Shown in pieces: positions 23,261 to 36,700 of a DNA stretch of 64,000 nucleotides. The notes under the pieces are model-generated. The model made no database searches, had not been told where the DNA came from, and saw only the letters and a list, made by a program, of their open reading frames with translations. Source of the DNA: Torreya grandis. Lineage: Eukaryota; Streptophyta; Pinopsida; Cupressales; Taxaceae. Numbering within the stretch: the stretch's first letter is position 1; every line of letters starts with the position of its first letter. The stretch covers positions 485,001 to 549,000 of the forward strand of contig JARHVA010005487.1 of assembly GCA_037957365.1 (NCBI GenBank), read 5' to 3'. The position numbers and the translations under genes are program-made.

Positions 23261-23699
23261 AAAATGGTATTATGGGAATGTTTAATATTTGACCATGAAT
23301 TTTACTTAAATGTGAAGGACTAATAGGAATGGTGGACAACTACTTTTGTAATAGATATTTTTGGCCAAGCATGTGAAGGACATCCCATAAAGAGATAGAT
23401 GCTTTGGCATTATTTTAAAAATACACTATGTTTGAGGTAGTATTACTCACCTTCTCTTGAGTCCTTTGAGGTGAAAAAGTTATTGAAACTTGATAATTGG
23501 AAGTACCTTGGGCAGGCCTTCCAATGCTTTGATTTGGAGGAGGTGTAGGTGTGTTTGGGATTACTATGCTTTATTTCCTTGGAATAGGATTAAACAAACT
23601 TTTAGACATGATATTTTCACCTCATATAGCCTTCATATTTTCCCTTATGTTATCTATAATATAATTCCTAGATTGAGCACAAAGGTATCTTCTACCAAG

Positions 23700-24830
23700 A
23701 AATTAGTGAAACTTTATCCATGAGTCTACCAATCATCATTTGCTTACATCATGATCTCATCTTTCGTTGATAGGAAAGGAATAAATTCTCATTGATAAAA
23801 CTATATATTGATATCAACCTTCATTATCATCAATTAATTGTCCTTTTTTCCAATATTCCCCTTGTACCAAGTTGTTATGCAGCAGCACCATCTCCCTTGA
23901 ATTGGTGGTGGAATTGGGATTTTACACATTGGTAATCCTATTGAAATTAGGCTACCCTTGACCTCTACCTCTCCCATATTATTGGCCATATTGATGCTAA
24001 TAAGGGTATTTATTTTGATAGGCACATTATTTCATGTTAGCTTGACTATTTTAGTCTTTTAAGGCTTGGAATATTATCTCATATAACTTAGACCTTGAAT
24101 ACCAATAAATGTCATCTTTTACCTTCTTAGGAATAGTCCTAGACTTAACATTTGCATTAGGAACTTGATCCACACTTAGAGTATTAGTAGGAGTATTAGT
24201 AAATATAGGCATAGACACATTAGGAGGAAACCTTCCAACTTGAATGAGTCTATTCTTAGTTCTAATGGAAATTTCATATGCTTCAAGAAGAGTGAAACCA
24301 TCCATGTATTGAAGCATGATAGAAATATTAGTACTAGTGGCTCTCAAGTAGGTAAGGAATACAAAGATATCAAGTTGTCTCATGGGAGGGGAAAATATAT
24401 ACCAAGTATTTTAAAACCTCTCATTGAAGTCATGAATTTTTTCATTAGGAGATAACTTGATCACATTAAACTAGTTTATGAGATAAGTATGGTCACTTTT
24501 ATCTTCAAACCTTAAAGTTAACAACACTACAAATTCATCCCATGATGCGATGCATCCACTTAGGAAAATCATATACCAATAAAGTGTTTTCCTTCTAAGG
24601 GAAATGGAAAGGAGTCTAATGTAAATATTATCCTTGGTGACATTATGGAAACTATAAAAATATTATAGATATCCCTAATGTGTTCACTAGGTGTAACTTG
24701 GATCTCACCATTTAATGTAGGCACACTCATTGTGCCATTAGGAGGGATGTCATCATAATCCTGAAAGTGAATTGGATTTTTAGAATTAAAGGTAGGAAAG
24801 TCATTTTTCCTAACCATGTCTTCTTTAATA
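23700..24830 (-). pseudogene. Gag pseudogene of minus-strand gypsy element
   Basis: On the minus strand the frame starts near 24817 (MVRKNDFPTFNSKNP), about 350 bp inside the LTR end at 25169. It contains a retrotransposon-gag core: a leucine-rich segment, then KLSPNEKIHDFNERF and PPMRQLDIFVFLTYLRA, matching the usual gag pattern of a phenylalanine-rich helix followed by a conserved P-x-M/L-R motif. It continues to about 24051 with LLEAYEISIRTKNRL, then a Pro/Asn/Thr-rich tail. No CCHC zinc knuckle is clear downstream. Several stops and frame changes are present. Position and orientation agree with LTR copy B being the 5' LTR. Confidence 0.65.
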
Positions 24831-25168
24831 TCTTAAATTTATTTAATCTCTTCAATTTCTTAGATAGCAAAATCTTCTTACTCCTCAAGAGGTAGATCAA
24901 GATGAGTGCATTAAACTTTAAGAGGATGTATAGGCTAAATAAGTGGATTGATAGGATTGAGAAATATAAGAGATGATGAACTAGTAAGAACCATAAAGTA
25001 TGAGATCAAATTTATGGAAAGAAAATGGCCTTAAACTAGATTTTACCTTGAATATAGTTGCCAAATGTTGAGTAGCACACTAGTTTTTAGTTGATGTTGT
25101 CAAGACCAACATTCACCTTGACAAGTTATCTTGAAGACAATGGGTCCCACCGAGAATGATATAACTAT

Positions 25169-28100
25169 TGTCACAAAATATTACACCCTATAATAGAGTG
25201 TTTAATCCTTTTCCAAATTTGGGAAAATGTTAATACTTATAGGTATGTGGGTTTACCTATAGGTAGAAGTAGTCCTCTAGGTTTAAGGGTTAGCTCCCTA
25301 AATATACCTTGAAATTCTTATCACCTATTTAACCAGTTGCTTGTGGGAAAAGAGATATAAGTTTAGATGAAATTAAACTAATATAATGGGGTGATACATC
25401 AAGATGTTTTAAACATGACCATTATACTTCTTTCACTAATAAATAAGGCATAAAAATTAGCTTTTAAGTCTTAGAAGGTTCTAACATAAGTGTTTCAACA
25501 TAGAGGTGATATGCATGAGACAACAAAATATAAATGAAATAGAGGGTATATTACACACTCTAAGGACATTTTTACACTTTAAATGAGTCTAACACACTAT
25601 ATACACTCTACATGACCTGTTAGAATAGGAACTCTAGTATAAACATGAAAGGATAAGGCAAGTAAGGATAGAAGATTATCACTAAATTCACCATACATCA
25701 CTTTGAACACTTATAAAACTATTCATGAAATCAAAAATAGAATTTAATTTATTTTTCAAAGGAAAAAAAACAATGTCATTCTAGTATGGCTTCACCATAC
25801 ATGGTGTGGTATTAGTCTACAAGAGCCAAAATGGCTATTACTTATAGAATTGGGAGAGAGGATAAGAGAATGAAGTCAAAGAGTCACTAAGATATGTCTC
25901 ATGATGATAAAAGGAGTTAAACATGAATTAGAGAGGAATATGAAATATACCATTCAATGTCTACTTGGACAAATGTCCCTCAAAACATGAAACTCCTAAA
26001 ATGTAGTGTATAACTCCTTAATTACTTGCTCAAAAAATTGCCTTCATCATTTGGCCTTATTGGAACATCCAAAGTAGACTAGGGATATATTTGATGATTA
26101 AAATATGAGGTATGGCTTATATAAAATATCCAAAATTAATTTTTTGCATCCCTAACCATTACAATTCTTATGGACATGAGTAATCACTGCCTGTAGTCCA
26201 AATAACTCTTCTTTCACTCACCCTCCACACTTGACACCAAAGTTGGTATTTAGTTTTAAAATATTATCCATATATATGAGTTTATGACACATTTTAGTAC
26301 CTTTCATGACCTTGTATTCCTTAGGTAGACCTTAAAAGGCCTCCCACTTAAAACTTTCACCTTCTCACTAGCTTGTTCACTATGTCAGTTTTGACTGGCT
26401 AAGATGAATGCACTTGAAGAGGAAATTTTACACTTAAATGAGACAATAAATTCACATGGTGAGTTATATTATGTCCCAATATCTCTCCCAAAGTTTATTT
26501 CATCATTTTAAACTCTTCCATACTTGCACAACACTAAAAATAATCAAGAAAATACATTTTACACCTTATCCGTATAGGTAGGGTACAACTCAAACTGATG
26601 AGGAGGAGACTTGAAGAGTATTATAAAACATAAAATCATATCCCAAGCCATTATATTCCATATAAATTCCCTTTATCCTTCATTTTCCCAATCAGGTCAT
26701 TACCAAGGGTTTTAGAGGGTTTTAGGCCATTTTTTCCTCTAAGGATTGTTCATGAATATGTGACATTAAATCCTTCATAAAATTTCAATAAATATTTATT
26801 AAATTCCTTATTAATCATCCCCAAACTGATCAAACTCCCATGCAAATCCTCCTAGTAGATGTGAGCTCTCAAAGTTGCCCTCTCGAGCTTTGTCCATGCA
26901 TTTTGCACACCCTGAATTGGTATGAGCCAAGAAATGGATTTCATGTGGTTTAATTTGCATAATAATATCTTTAAAACACCTTATACCTCTATATAAACAT
27001 GTTTCAATGGATTATAATTTTCATTTGATCTTATAAATGGTATTATCACCCCCTTGGCCATTAGGCCTAACCAAGACCTAGTAGGCTTAGCTTGCATATT
27101 TATAGGTTTGGAACACTATGACCTATTTATAACATTTTTGAATGATTTTTAATGTTTTTATATATGTTACACAACTTTATAAACCTCCATGAAAGGTTTC
27201 ATCAACCCTCATCTCACCTTGTTATCTCCTTTATTCACAGCCTATAGGTTTGTACCCTTGGGGAGTGCCCTCTGTCTGAGACAAAATGGAGGGTGCTTCC
27301 CCTATTTTCCTATAAAAAATTAAAATATGGTGTGATTATCCAAGTTATTTATATAATATATGAAAATTATCATCTATTTATCACATCATTAGATCCCCTA
27401 AATGATTTAAAACCTAAGACAAACCCTTAAAACATTGACTATGTATAGATTTCTGATTATAGACTGTAGGTTGTCAAATTAGAAAGCTCATAAATACATG
27501 TTTCCATGTTATGGGGGTCTATTTAGGTGTTAATAATAATAATTAAATTTTTCAAAATTCTTAAAACCTTTCACCAACCTTACATTTCTCTTTCTCACCT
27601 TAACTGGTCAAATCTATAGGTTGACTGACTATGTTTTTCTTGTCTTGAAAGAGGTGCTTGTAGGTGGTATTACATGGTTTATGCCTTATATCACTATCAA
27701 AATAACTAAATTATGTCCCCAAATTCATTTGGAAATTAATATAGACTATTCTCATCATTTTCATGCTAATACATATTCCAATTCACTTGTCCTAGCTCAT
27801 TGTCATACCACAGTTAGCTATAATTTACAAAGTAGGGGTCTTGTAGGTGAACATCCACTTTGAAATTAGTAAAACATACCCTTGGACTAATTTTAAGGTA
27901 TTTTATAATCATTTTAAACTTGTCTATGACCTTATCCATTGGTATTTCATGTCTAGGTTTGTGTCATGAAACTGTAGATACCTTTAGTCAATTGTAGGTG
28001 GCCCTTTTGAATCAAAATACACCTATAAATGCATTTATAGGACAAAAACATGGTACTACAACTTTCATTGATGCTATTTTAATCCTAATAATCCCTCTCA

Positions 28101-28620
28101 CTTGCTTATAACCACTTTTCATGGTGATAGGTTCTTGTATTTCAATTTTAGGGTGTAAGGCCACTATAGAAGTCCAAATCCTGTAGAATACACTAAAAAA
28201 CTATAGTGAACAAAAGTCAAAAATGGAATCCTTAAAACACCATGTTCCCCTAATCATACATCCATTAATTTTTGTACTAATCTTCCCCTCAGATAGGGCT
28301 ACAAGATATATGTAATTGGATTCATCAAAACTCCTTGCAACACTACTATATATTAACTCCAAAAGCATTGAGGGATCTATTTTGGGGATTTGAGGGATTT
28401 GTCCCTGAATTTAGATCTCTTCACTTGGGATGACCTTTCAAGGATTCCATCTATTATAATGCTTAAAACATGACTATTATGGTTTATTAAACATCTTAAG
28501 ACTTAAAGGAGGGTCTTGAAACATATGACAACACCTTTGATCAACAGTCCTAGGTCTCTGTCAATGCCACCTATAGGTGGATATTTCCATGTTTAGGTAG
28601 TTAAGAAAATTCATGGACTA
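25169..28620 (-). mobile_element. 5' LTR (copy B) of long-LTR minus-strand gypsy element
   Basis: This is a direct repeat of 4923-8340 (see copy A). Its left edge begins TGTCACAAAATATTACACCC. Read on the minus strand the LTR ends ...TTGTGACA and is followed after 17 nt by GGTGGGACCC, a possible primer-binding region I cannot assign to a tRNA. The gag frame follows at 24817. The outer right end near 28620 is defined only by where similarity to copy A stops. I found no convincing target duplication. At about 3.4 kb this is a very long LTR, containing no convincing frame of its own. Confidence 0.7.
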
Positions 28621-30237
28621 TATACACCCTAAATTGGTCAATAAAAAACACATATCATGTATTTTCATGGTCCTCTTCATAGGAGACTCTGACTAGATAA
28701 TAAAAACCTTATTCTCACTAGCCATGTCTTTATTTTTCTTGTTTTGGTCTTGTTTCTTGCCTTTGTCACCATTTTATTCATTACCAGTTATCTAAAACAT
28801 TCTAAACAATAATTTCACCTCATCCAGATAGTACTCCCCATTCCAATCCTATTCCCCCAAGTCTCAAGCCTATTGGATAGGAGTGCCAAAATCAAACAAT
28901 AACACTAGACATGGAAGTGTTTCATTTTTAGTGCTCCTATCCATTTGCATTTTGAGCCTCAATGGTCATTTTTATTTACTTAACAGGTTCCAAACCCTTT
29001 TTAGCCCCTCCCTTAAGTTTTTTTATCTTTTTGATGTCAATTAGTGTGAATAAATATCCCAAATTCAAAATAAATAGTCTCCTATATAAATGACTTCACA
29101 AGGCATTTTGTATCTAGCACTTACTACTTTGGTATAGTAAATAATTAAAATTAGTCAATAGTATAGCTCAAAATTCTAAATCACACATAGATTTGCATGC
29201 TTGATCAAGGAAGGGCCTAGGAAAAATTTCATTATTGCATATACCATTCACATTTATTATGCATGTTACCTAATGGAGAACTATATTTGATCTGAGATCC
29301 TAGTTTGAGGGTTAATGTAGGTAATGATCAAGATAGTGGGGTTCTAGATCATGTAATCATACTTCCCCTAACCCAATTTTTTCCCTTTTTCTTTTGATTC
29401 ATTTGTTGTTTCATGTGTGTAGGTAGACCTAGAGTTTGAGAAGAAAACCAATTATACATCTACACCTACAGGTGATCATGGATAAATAAAGACACCTACA
29501 GATGTTAGAAACTAGACTACACTAGAATCTAGAATCAAAAATTAATTTAGACAATAGCACCAAAATTAGACTATAGTGTCAAACATCAAAGTGTCCCATT
29601 TTTAGCACTCCTATCCTTTCACCAAATTTAATCTATATTTAGGCTTTTGACACCTTTTTAGTCCTGCATAGTAATTTTCATCCTCTGTATCAACTGTCTT
29701 AGCCTATTTTCTACTTAAGTCATATTTATCCTTGTCTATTTCTATTTTTAGAAAGGTAAATAGTTTTCAAAAATAAGGACTATATCTATTACCATATTTT
29801 TTACTAATTTATTAATCTATGCCCTTAATTAAAATCAGAATAAAACTCAATTATTCCAAAAAAAAGTTAAATCATTTGGTGAACCTAACTTACTTTTAAT
29901 AAATCTCAAACCCTAGGTACCGTTAGGGTTTTCCTTCACATTTTTGTGGAAAAATTCAATTTCAAAATTCTGATTTTAATCTAATTTTTTTTTACATTTA
30001 TTTTATTCAAATTTATTTTAGAATTCAAATTATTTTAATAATTTAAAAATTCTAAAATTCTAACCCAAAACCCTAGATTTCCAAACTAGGTCTTCAAACC
30101 CCAAGCCTTCTTCCCTTGCAATTTTTAGATAAAAATTTTGGAATTTTTGCTAATTATTTGGAGTGTTGAAAATATTTTTAAAATCCCTATGTTAGTAGTA
30201 ATTTTTTCATTTATTTTTTTAATAGTAATTTTACATA
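28621..30237. other. Non-coding stretch with dispersed hairpin arms, possibly LTR or leader of the following gag-like element
   Basis: No gene is seen. Two arms of an inverted repeat lie at 28875-28891 (GGATAGGAGTGCCAAAA) and 28925-28942 (TTTTTAGTGCTCCTATCC). A third related arm (TTTTTAGCACTCCTATCC) occurs at 29599-29616. The position ahead of a plus-strand gag-like frame suggests LTR and leader sequence, but I could not define its ends. Confidence 0.4.
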
Positions 30238-32613
30238 CTATCTTTGGTGAAAGCAATAAAATAGCCACTAAGGCACTTTTTCTCTCTCATCCCATAGATA
30301 AATTTCTAATTTTTTCTCATAATTATGACAATAAATGGACAAATTTACAAAATTTTGCATTAGCCAAAAATGAGTAAAATTATTTCATTTACAATGAAGA
30401 CAATTACTATTGTTATAATGAGGAATATGATGATGCATATGAAAGTGATAGTGAAGAAAAATTACATGCATCTTCTTCTCTCAAACCTATCTCTTTTCTT
30501 CCCTCTTCCAAAGAAAATAATTTTGATAAATGGGAAAGCTAATTTTCACCTTATTATCCTATGCACAATACATAAAATTACAAATTAGTCATAAAATTCT
30601 AAGTGAACCTCTCATTGGTGATAATTTGTTTGTATTTGAACCTAGTTTTTCCCTCTCTTTTGTTACTTCTATGTTCAAATTACAACAATATAAATGAAAT
30701 AGAATCAAATTTACAATTCATATATCAAATGATGAATCTCATGTTCTTAAATCTACTTTTACATCTCAAATAATGACAAAATAATGTCTAAATTATAACT
30801 CTCTTACTCTCACTTCTCATATTTCAAATGAAAATAATGCATGCACTCCATTCAAGGATAACATAAATGCACATAATATTCCAATTTCACATGAAATTTT
30901 ATTTCATATTATAAAATAATTAACATCTTCTCTTACCCCTCTCCCTAGTGATAATAAGTATGATAGTGAAAATTTAAATGAATATGACAATGAGAGTGAA
31001 TAAGAAAGGGACACCTATACTTCTCCTTCTTCAAATGAATAAAATTATGATTATGATAATGCATGGAATAATGATGAATATTATGCATATAGTGAAGAAG
31101 ATAATTCATCTCATGCTTATAAGTCTTCTTTCACTCCTCTCAAACATAATGCATTACAAAAATTTACTTCTACTTCTATGCATGATTCTATTTCAAATGA
31201 TGCACATGTCAATGATAACATCACATTTTCTATTCAATTAGAATGTGATTCACTAAATACTAAAGATATCAATGTATCTCCCAAGCCATCCCATACTACA
31301 GTATCACCTATTTCTCACTCTACACTTAAATATAATGTTATCCCCCATCCCTTTACTAAGGTCCAAGTTACCATTCCTCCAAAGGTTCAAGTGAGCACAC
31401 CCCCTCTTTATGATTTAATTGCTAAATGTAGCATTCCCATGGCTAAAATAAAGGATGTAATTCAAAAATTAAATGAACCACTTTAAGATACTAATATACC
31501 ATCCCAATAGATTATTCATTTGATGCATGCAATTGGTAAATTACAACACCAAGTACATCATCTTACTTTGGAGAACAAGGCTTATAAGTCTTGGATGGAT
31601 GCCAATGACTTGCATGGTAACCATCTTCTAAAGACATTTGTCAAAGTTTCATTCCCTAAACATTTCCATATACCATCATTACCTCAATTTGGTGAAACTA
31701 GAAATCCATTACTACACCTTAAATTCTTTCAGAAGGCTTTGCCATTTCATGTGAGTCCTTTAATTCTGCTAAAGTTATTCCAATATACATTAGTGGGTAA
31801 TGTATAGAATTGGTTATTTCATCTACTCCCTATTGGTTTCTTACATACATATGATGACTTAGAGGATACATTTCTTATATATTACATAGCAAACATGGGC
31901 CCACATGTTACATATGAGACACTTGTCGCATTGCATCAAAATCTTTCAAAGCCAATCAATGATTATATCTTATGATTTAAGACTTTCATGTTATATTTGA
32001 TCTATAAACCAACATATTTTAAGGTCTAACATATATTTATTAAGGGGATTCACCAACCCCTCATAGAGAATATATTATATTAGATAGAGTCCTCCTTTAG
32101 GCACTTATGTTATACAGTTTTAGCCTTGGAGACAAAATTGGGATTGATTGAGTCAGATTCAGTTGATTGGCTTACTATGGATTTCATAGAATTACCTCCA
32201 TATAAATCTCCTATAACACAACATCCACCATGTCCCAAATAATATACGAGACCATTTCTAGAAAAGCAATAAGTTAAGAACAAAGAGCCAATTTCTAGAG
32301 CACCACCTACAATATACACTACATAGAATAGTTATAGAGCACCACTATAGTTTGATTTAGAATAGGATAGCCCATATGTCATATTATCAACACTACTAGA
32401 TAGGATGTTAATCACATTACCTTATTATATCATCAATATCCACATCTCTTACAAATATGGCTACATCACCCATTTTGTAATTATCATTTCTATGGACATA
32501 GAGAAAATGATTGTTATGGACTCAGGAACTATATTAATATATGTGTTAATAATGGAATCATATAATTCATATCAAGGGAATCAATATCTCCATCATGAAT
32601 CCATATACCTCAT
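30238..32613 (+). pseudogene. Gag-like pseudogene, 5' part (interrupted by non-coding LTR element)
   Basis: Three phases join into one long decayed frame. The first (about 30250-30590) gives an Asn/Asp/Tyr-rich acidic segment (YNEDNYYCYNEEYDDAYE). The second (30602 to about 32400) gives more acidic sequence, a Pro/Val-rich stretch and then a gypsy gag core at about 31640-32150, including FPKHFHIPSLPQF, a W/LF-rich helix and NDYILxFKTF. The third (about 32400-32613) gives CNYHFYGHRENDC, resembling a damaged CCHC zinc knuckle. Most stops are TAA or TAG. Gag would form the virus-like particle and bind RNA. The frame is cut at 32613 by an inserted LTR element and resumes in phase at 41303. No LTR has been assigned to this host element. 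Confidence 0.6.
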
Positions 32614-33736
32614 TGATGAGACCATTATATGGCTCATTTTATTCATATAATAATACCATTTTCCTTACATAAGAATTGAATCTAAATGTAATTTCTAAAC
32701 TTATGATTGATTTAGAATGGAGTATAGAACTAATCCTTGGTCATTAATTTAAAAATATATGTCTTATTGATTATTTATTATTATTACTAAACATGTGGAA
32801 AAATATTGTTAATGTATGTATATGCAGCTATACTAAGCCATGATAGATAGCGCATGAAGCATCAACCAAATATCAGTCTCAATAAGAGCTATAGACATAT
32901 CTACGGATTTGGAAATCTTTCATTTATATAGACTATGTCTTTTTATATGGATTATATTTTTAGGCTCTTCATATTTATAGTATTCATCCAAATATGGAAT
33001 TGTATAATAAATAATTCTCTTATATTGTAAATGGATAATAATTATCTCTCTTCATATTTTATGGAAGATTGAGATATTTAGGTGCTTGTGTTTACCTCCA
33101 TATTAGGTGGAGAGAATATAGGATTGTTATTTATAAAATAAAGAGTTGGATGGAAGCATGAATTATAAATGTAATCTTCCACTCAATTATAATAATCTAA
33201 TGTTGAATTTTGATATTTTGATAATAATAAATTCGGAGCTTTGTGACATCAATACAATATTCTGGTTGAAATCCATCCAAGGAATGAGATGGCCTTGGAC
33301 ACTCATTCCAAGGAAGATGGATCATTGTATTTCTATGTTGTTTAATTTTTTTCATTTATTTCATTACAGTAATTTACTTTTTAGTATGTGTGTCTTAATT
33401 TTCAGCAAGTAGAAAGAACCATTCTCAATATGTCTTCTCTCCTATTGCAGACAACCTTTGGATGCCACCTTGGGTTTGACAAATTAAATGATGGATGAAT
33501 CACTCATCATTCTTATTAAAAATTTACTCCCTTGAAAAAGTGTGCTCTTTAATTCCTGTAAGTGTGCTCTTCCATTTCCTACAAGTGTGCCATTTCCCTT
33601 TCTTGCCAGTGTGTTATTTTCCTTTCTGCAAGTGTGCCATTTTTCCTTCCTTCAAGTGTGATTTACTTTCAGAAAGTGTGTCTTTGCAAGTGAGAAGTGG
33701 AGAGTGACATTCCAATGATGAATTGATGACTCATCA
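32614..33736 (+). repeat. 5' LTR of non-coding element (1,123 bp)
   Basis: It starts TGATGAGACCATTA and ends GATGACTCATCA. It matches 40151-41297 along its full length. Its last 250 bp contain a degenerate minisatellite built on AAGTGTGC plus a pyrimidine tract (about 33535-33690). Confidence 0.9.
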
Positions 33737-33739
33737 TTT

Positions 33740-33758
33740 TGGTGCCATTGCTGGGGAC
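33740..33758 (+). promoter_or_regulatory. Primer-binding site, tRNA-Asp-like
   Basis: TGGTGCCATTGCTGGGGAC starts three bases after the LTR end. It differs from TGGCGCCGTTGCCGGGGAC, the complement of the plant tRNA-Asp 3' end used by Athila/Tat-type gypsy elements, only by C-to-T or G-to-A type changes. This places the element near the Tat/Athila group. Confidence 0.65.
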
Positions 33759-36700
33759 ACAATGTTAATAGGAGATTTAGGATTTGTTAAGAGGATTATC
33801 TAGGTGACAATAGACAAAAAAGTTCTTAGTTTTTACATAATCCACCCAACCAAGCGAGTCAAGTTAGGTACTGCAATACCCTAGACCATACGTCTAAGTT
33901 TTTGGATGTTTTCTAAACTATCCAGTCGGGTGAGTCGAGCTAGGGTATTGCAGTACCTTAGGCCAGACGTCTAAGTTTTTGGTTGTTGATTATGCATGTA
34001 CAAACTAAGAATGCCTCTTCATAAATTTTGTGACAGGAGATATTTATATAATGGTTCTCTTTAGGATTTATTTTCTTGTAATTTATTTTCCTACAAAATA
34101 GATTATAACTTCTTTTCCTACAATTTATTTTTTTAAACATAGATTAAAATTTATTTTTCTGCAATTTCTTTTCCTGCAATTTCATTTTTTTGAAAATTAA
34201 ATCTACAATTTTAACTTCATGTAAAACCCCCACATCATACTAACATCATACTAAAAATGTTGAGTAGTAAATAATAACTGTTAACACCATACAAAGGAAT
34301 TAAATATTGATGCAAGTTAGAATAAAAAGAAAATGATGATCTGTCACAGCATAAAGAATGGAGAAGATTGGCTAAATTTTTGTAGCTAATCAAAAGAGGA
34401 ATCCATGTCCTTACACCCAACATGCCTATTAAAGAATTAATTTGTCTGGTTGAAGAATCAATATGCCTTCTAAAAAAGATGGGATTGACTATATGGAGGA
34501 TTGCACTTAGTTGTACTTTTCTAAAACTGCCAACAAGAATCAAGTGAGTTTTGAGATTGGTTGCCCTTGAAATCCTTGTATTTGATTTTTATAAGCGGAA
34601 TAAAAAAATCCTCAATAAAATCAATTTCATGTTATTTTATGAAGAATTCATCAGATCATATCTACATGCATGTACGAAATAGAACATAATTCTAAATAAA
34701 CATGCATTCATATAGGGAAAAAAAATTGTGATTTTGTAAAATTTATTATATGCACATAATCTATTAGATTTTATGAATTCATTTTTAAATTAGACAAAAT
34801 TATAAATTTAATTTTCTATATGCATGTATGAGAATTTAAAACTCTGATTTATTTTTGAATTAATTTTGGTCAAAATAATTTTCGCATAACACACACCTAG
34901 ATTTTAGGAGTTCATTCCATATAATTTGCAAATTTAGTTTCATGTAAATACACCAAAACAAAATCATGTAGATAAATCCATTTCATGTGGGAGAGAGTAG
35001 TGCACAAATCACATTGTCTAAAACAAAATAAAATTTTGCTATTTTAAATGAAACTTCCGTGCATCCATTTAGAAAATAAATCACATTCATTTAGATGGCA
35101 TGCATAAATTTAGGCAAAAATAAAGTAGCATGCATGAAGTTAGTCAACACAATCATATTATGCATATTTTTAGGATTGAATATTTCACATAAAAATTGGA
35201 ATGGATTGTTCAATGGATTTGAGATGCAATAATATCCTTCCAAATTTTATGTAAATATTCAAAACTATTAAATTTGTGCAAAATTAGAAAAAATCAAATC
35301 AAATCATCACAAAGACAACATGCATAATTCTAGTTATTTTTAAATTAAAAGATTAAATGCATGCATCCAAATAAAGTCAAATGCATAAATAGTGGGATTG
35401 GTTTGAACATATCTTTAGGGATCTTCAATGCATGATTATCTCACACAATTCTTGGAGAAAGATCTTTGCACACAAATTTAGAAACTCCCATGCATGTATA
35501 TAGTCAATCTATAGATTTTTGATTTTGCATGATTAATTAATACATTTTTAGAATTTTATAATTATTATCTAATGCTATTTTATTGCATTGATTTGTTGTT
35601 AAGTCATTGGAAAAATAAATAAATAAAATAATAATAAAAAGGCAAACTACTATTTGAAGAGCATGCAAAGCTACAGTCTGAGCCACAAATGGTGGAGAAT
35701 TTGAAGATCAACAACACCTCCCAACAGCACCTCCCAGCTTCAAATTGGAAAAATAAAAGTGAAATATTGGGCAATTTATTTGTCAAACAATCCTAAATTC
35801 TGAAGAACGTGGATTTGGTAGAAGGAAGTTTCCAGGTTCTGAAGAAGGATATCTAGAAACAACAGCAAATATCAACAACTTTTTATTCATATTGGATCCA
35901 CTTGATAGGAATTCAAAAATGGAAAATATTAGATCATTCCACTATTATGAAGTGAAAATATTGAGCACATAGAGTTTGTTTAGCAGACAAAATTCATAAA
36001 AAGCTATAGATTGCATTCTCGAGTTGAAAGCGTTGGAAATAAAAAGACAAAAATAGTTATTAGAAATTTGGAACCAACCAAAACAAGGAAACTCCCAATT
36101 AAATTTGCAAAATGTTTTGATTCATTCACTCAGTCATTTGATTAAATCTATTCTTGATAATTATAACATTTGCATTCTTTATACAAGAACAAACAGATCC
36201 TAGAAAAGACATACAATGACTAGTTATCATTTTGATGCTATCAAATTATGAGGAAAATTGGGATGTGAATTATTGAACTCAGAATGGCTTATTTAAAACT
36301 TTAGATCAAATAAATGATGCTTGCATGATTATAAAATATGCAATGAATAAGTTTGAGATTTTAATTTTAAAGGTTCAAACAAAATCTGATGTTTGCAAAA
36401 ATTCTAAATGCAAATCTGAAACCCGTTGCATCTATGTCTGTTATGGTTGAATTTTGGACACAAGAATTGTGTTATGTGTGAACGAAAACTTCATCAAAAT
36501 AGCCATTTTTAGAGATTTTTTCATTTGGTGAACCTTGCTGGAAGTGAGAAAACATTGAAAAATCTGAAACCTATTGCATTTATATCTGTTGTGGTTGAAT
36601 TTTGGGCACAAGAATCATGTTATGTGAAAATAATAGTTGCATCAAAATAGCCATTTTTAGTGATGTTTTCATTTGGTAAACTTTTTTGGAAGTGAGAGGA

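Noticed and set aside
4923..28620. Simple segmental duplication instead of LTR pair for 4923-8340 and 25169-28620
   Set aside because: The copies are in direct orientation, begin TG, and enclose gag and protease in the order and spacing expected from copy B as 5' LTR. A segmental duplication remains possible because no TSD was found.
28787..28791. GTTAT after a CA at 28786 as a TSD partner of GTTAT at 4918-4922
   Set aside because: Similarity between the two LTR copies ends about 160 bp earlier, and a 5-base match in that span is easily accidental.
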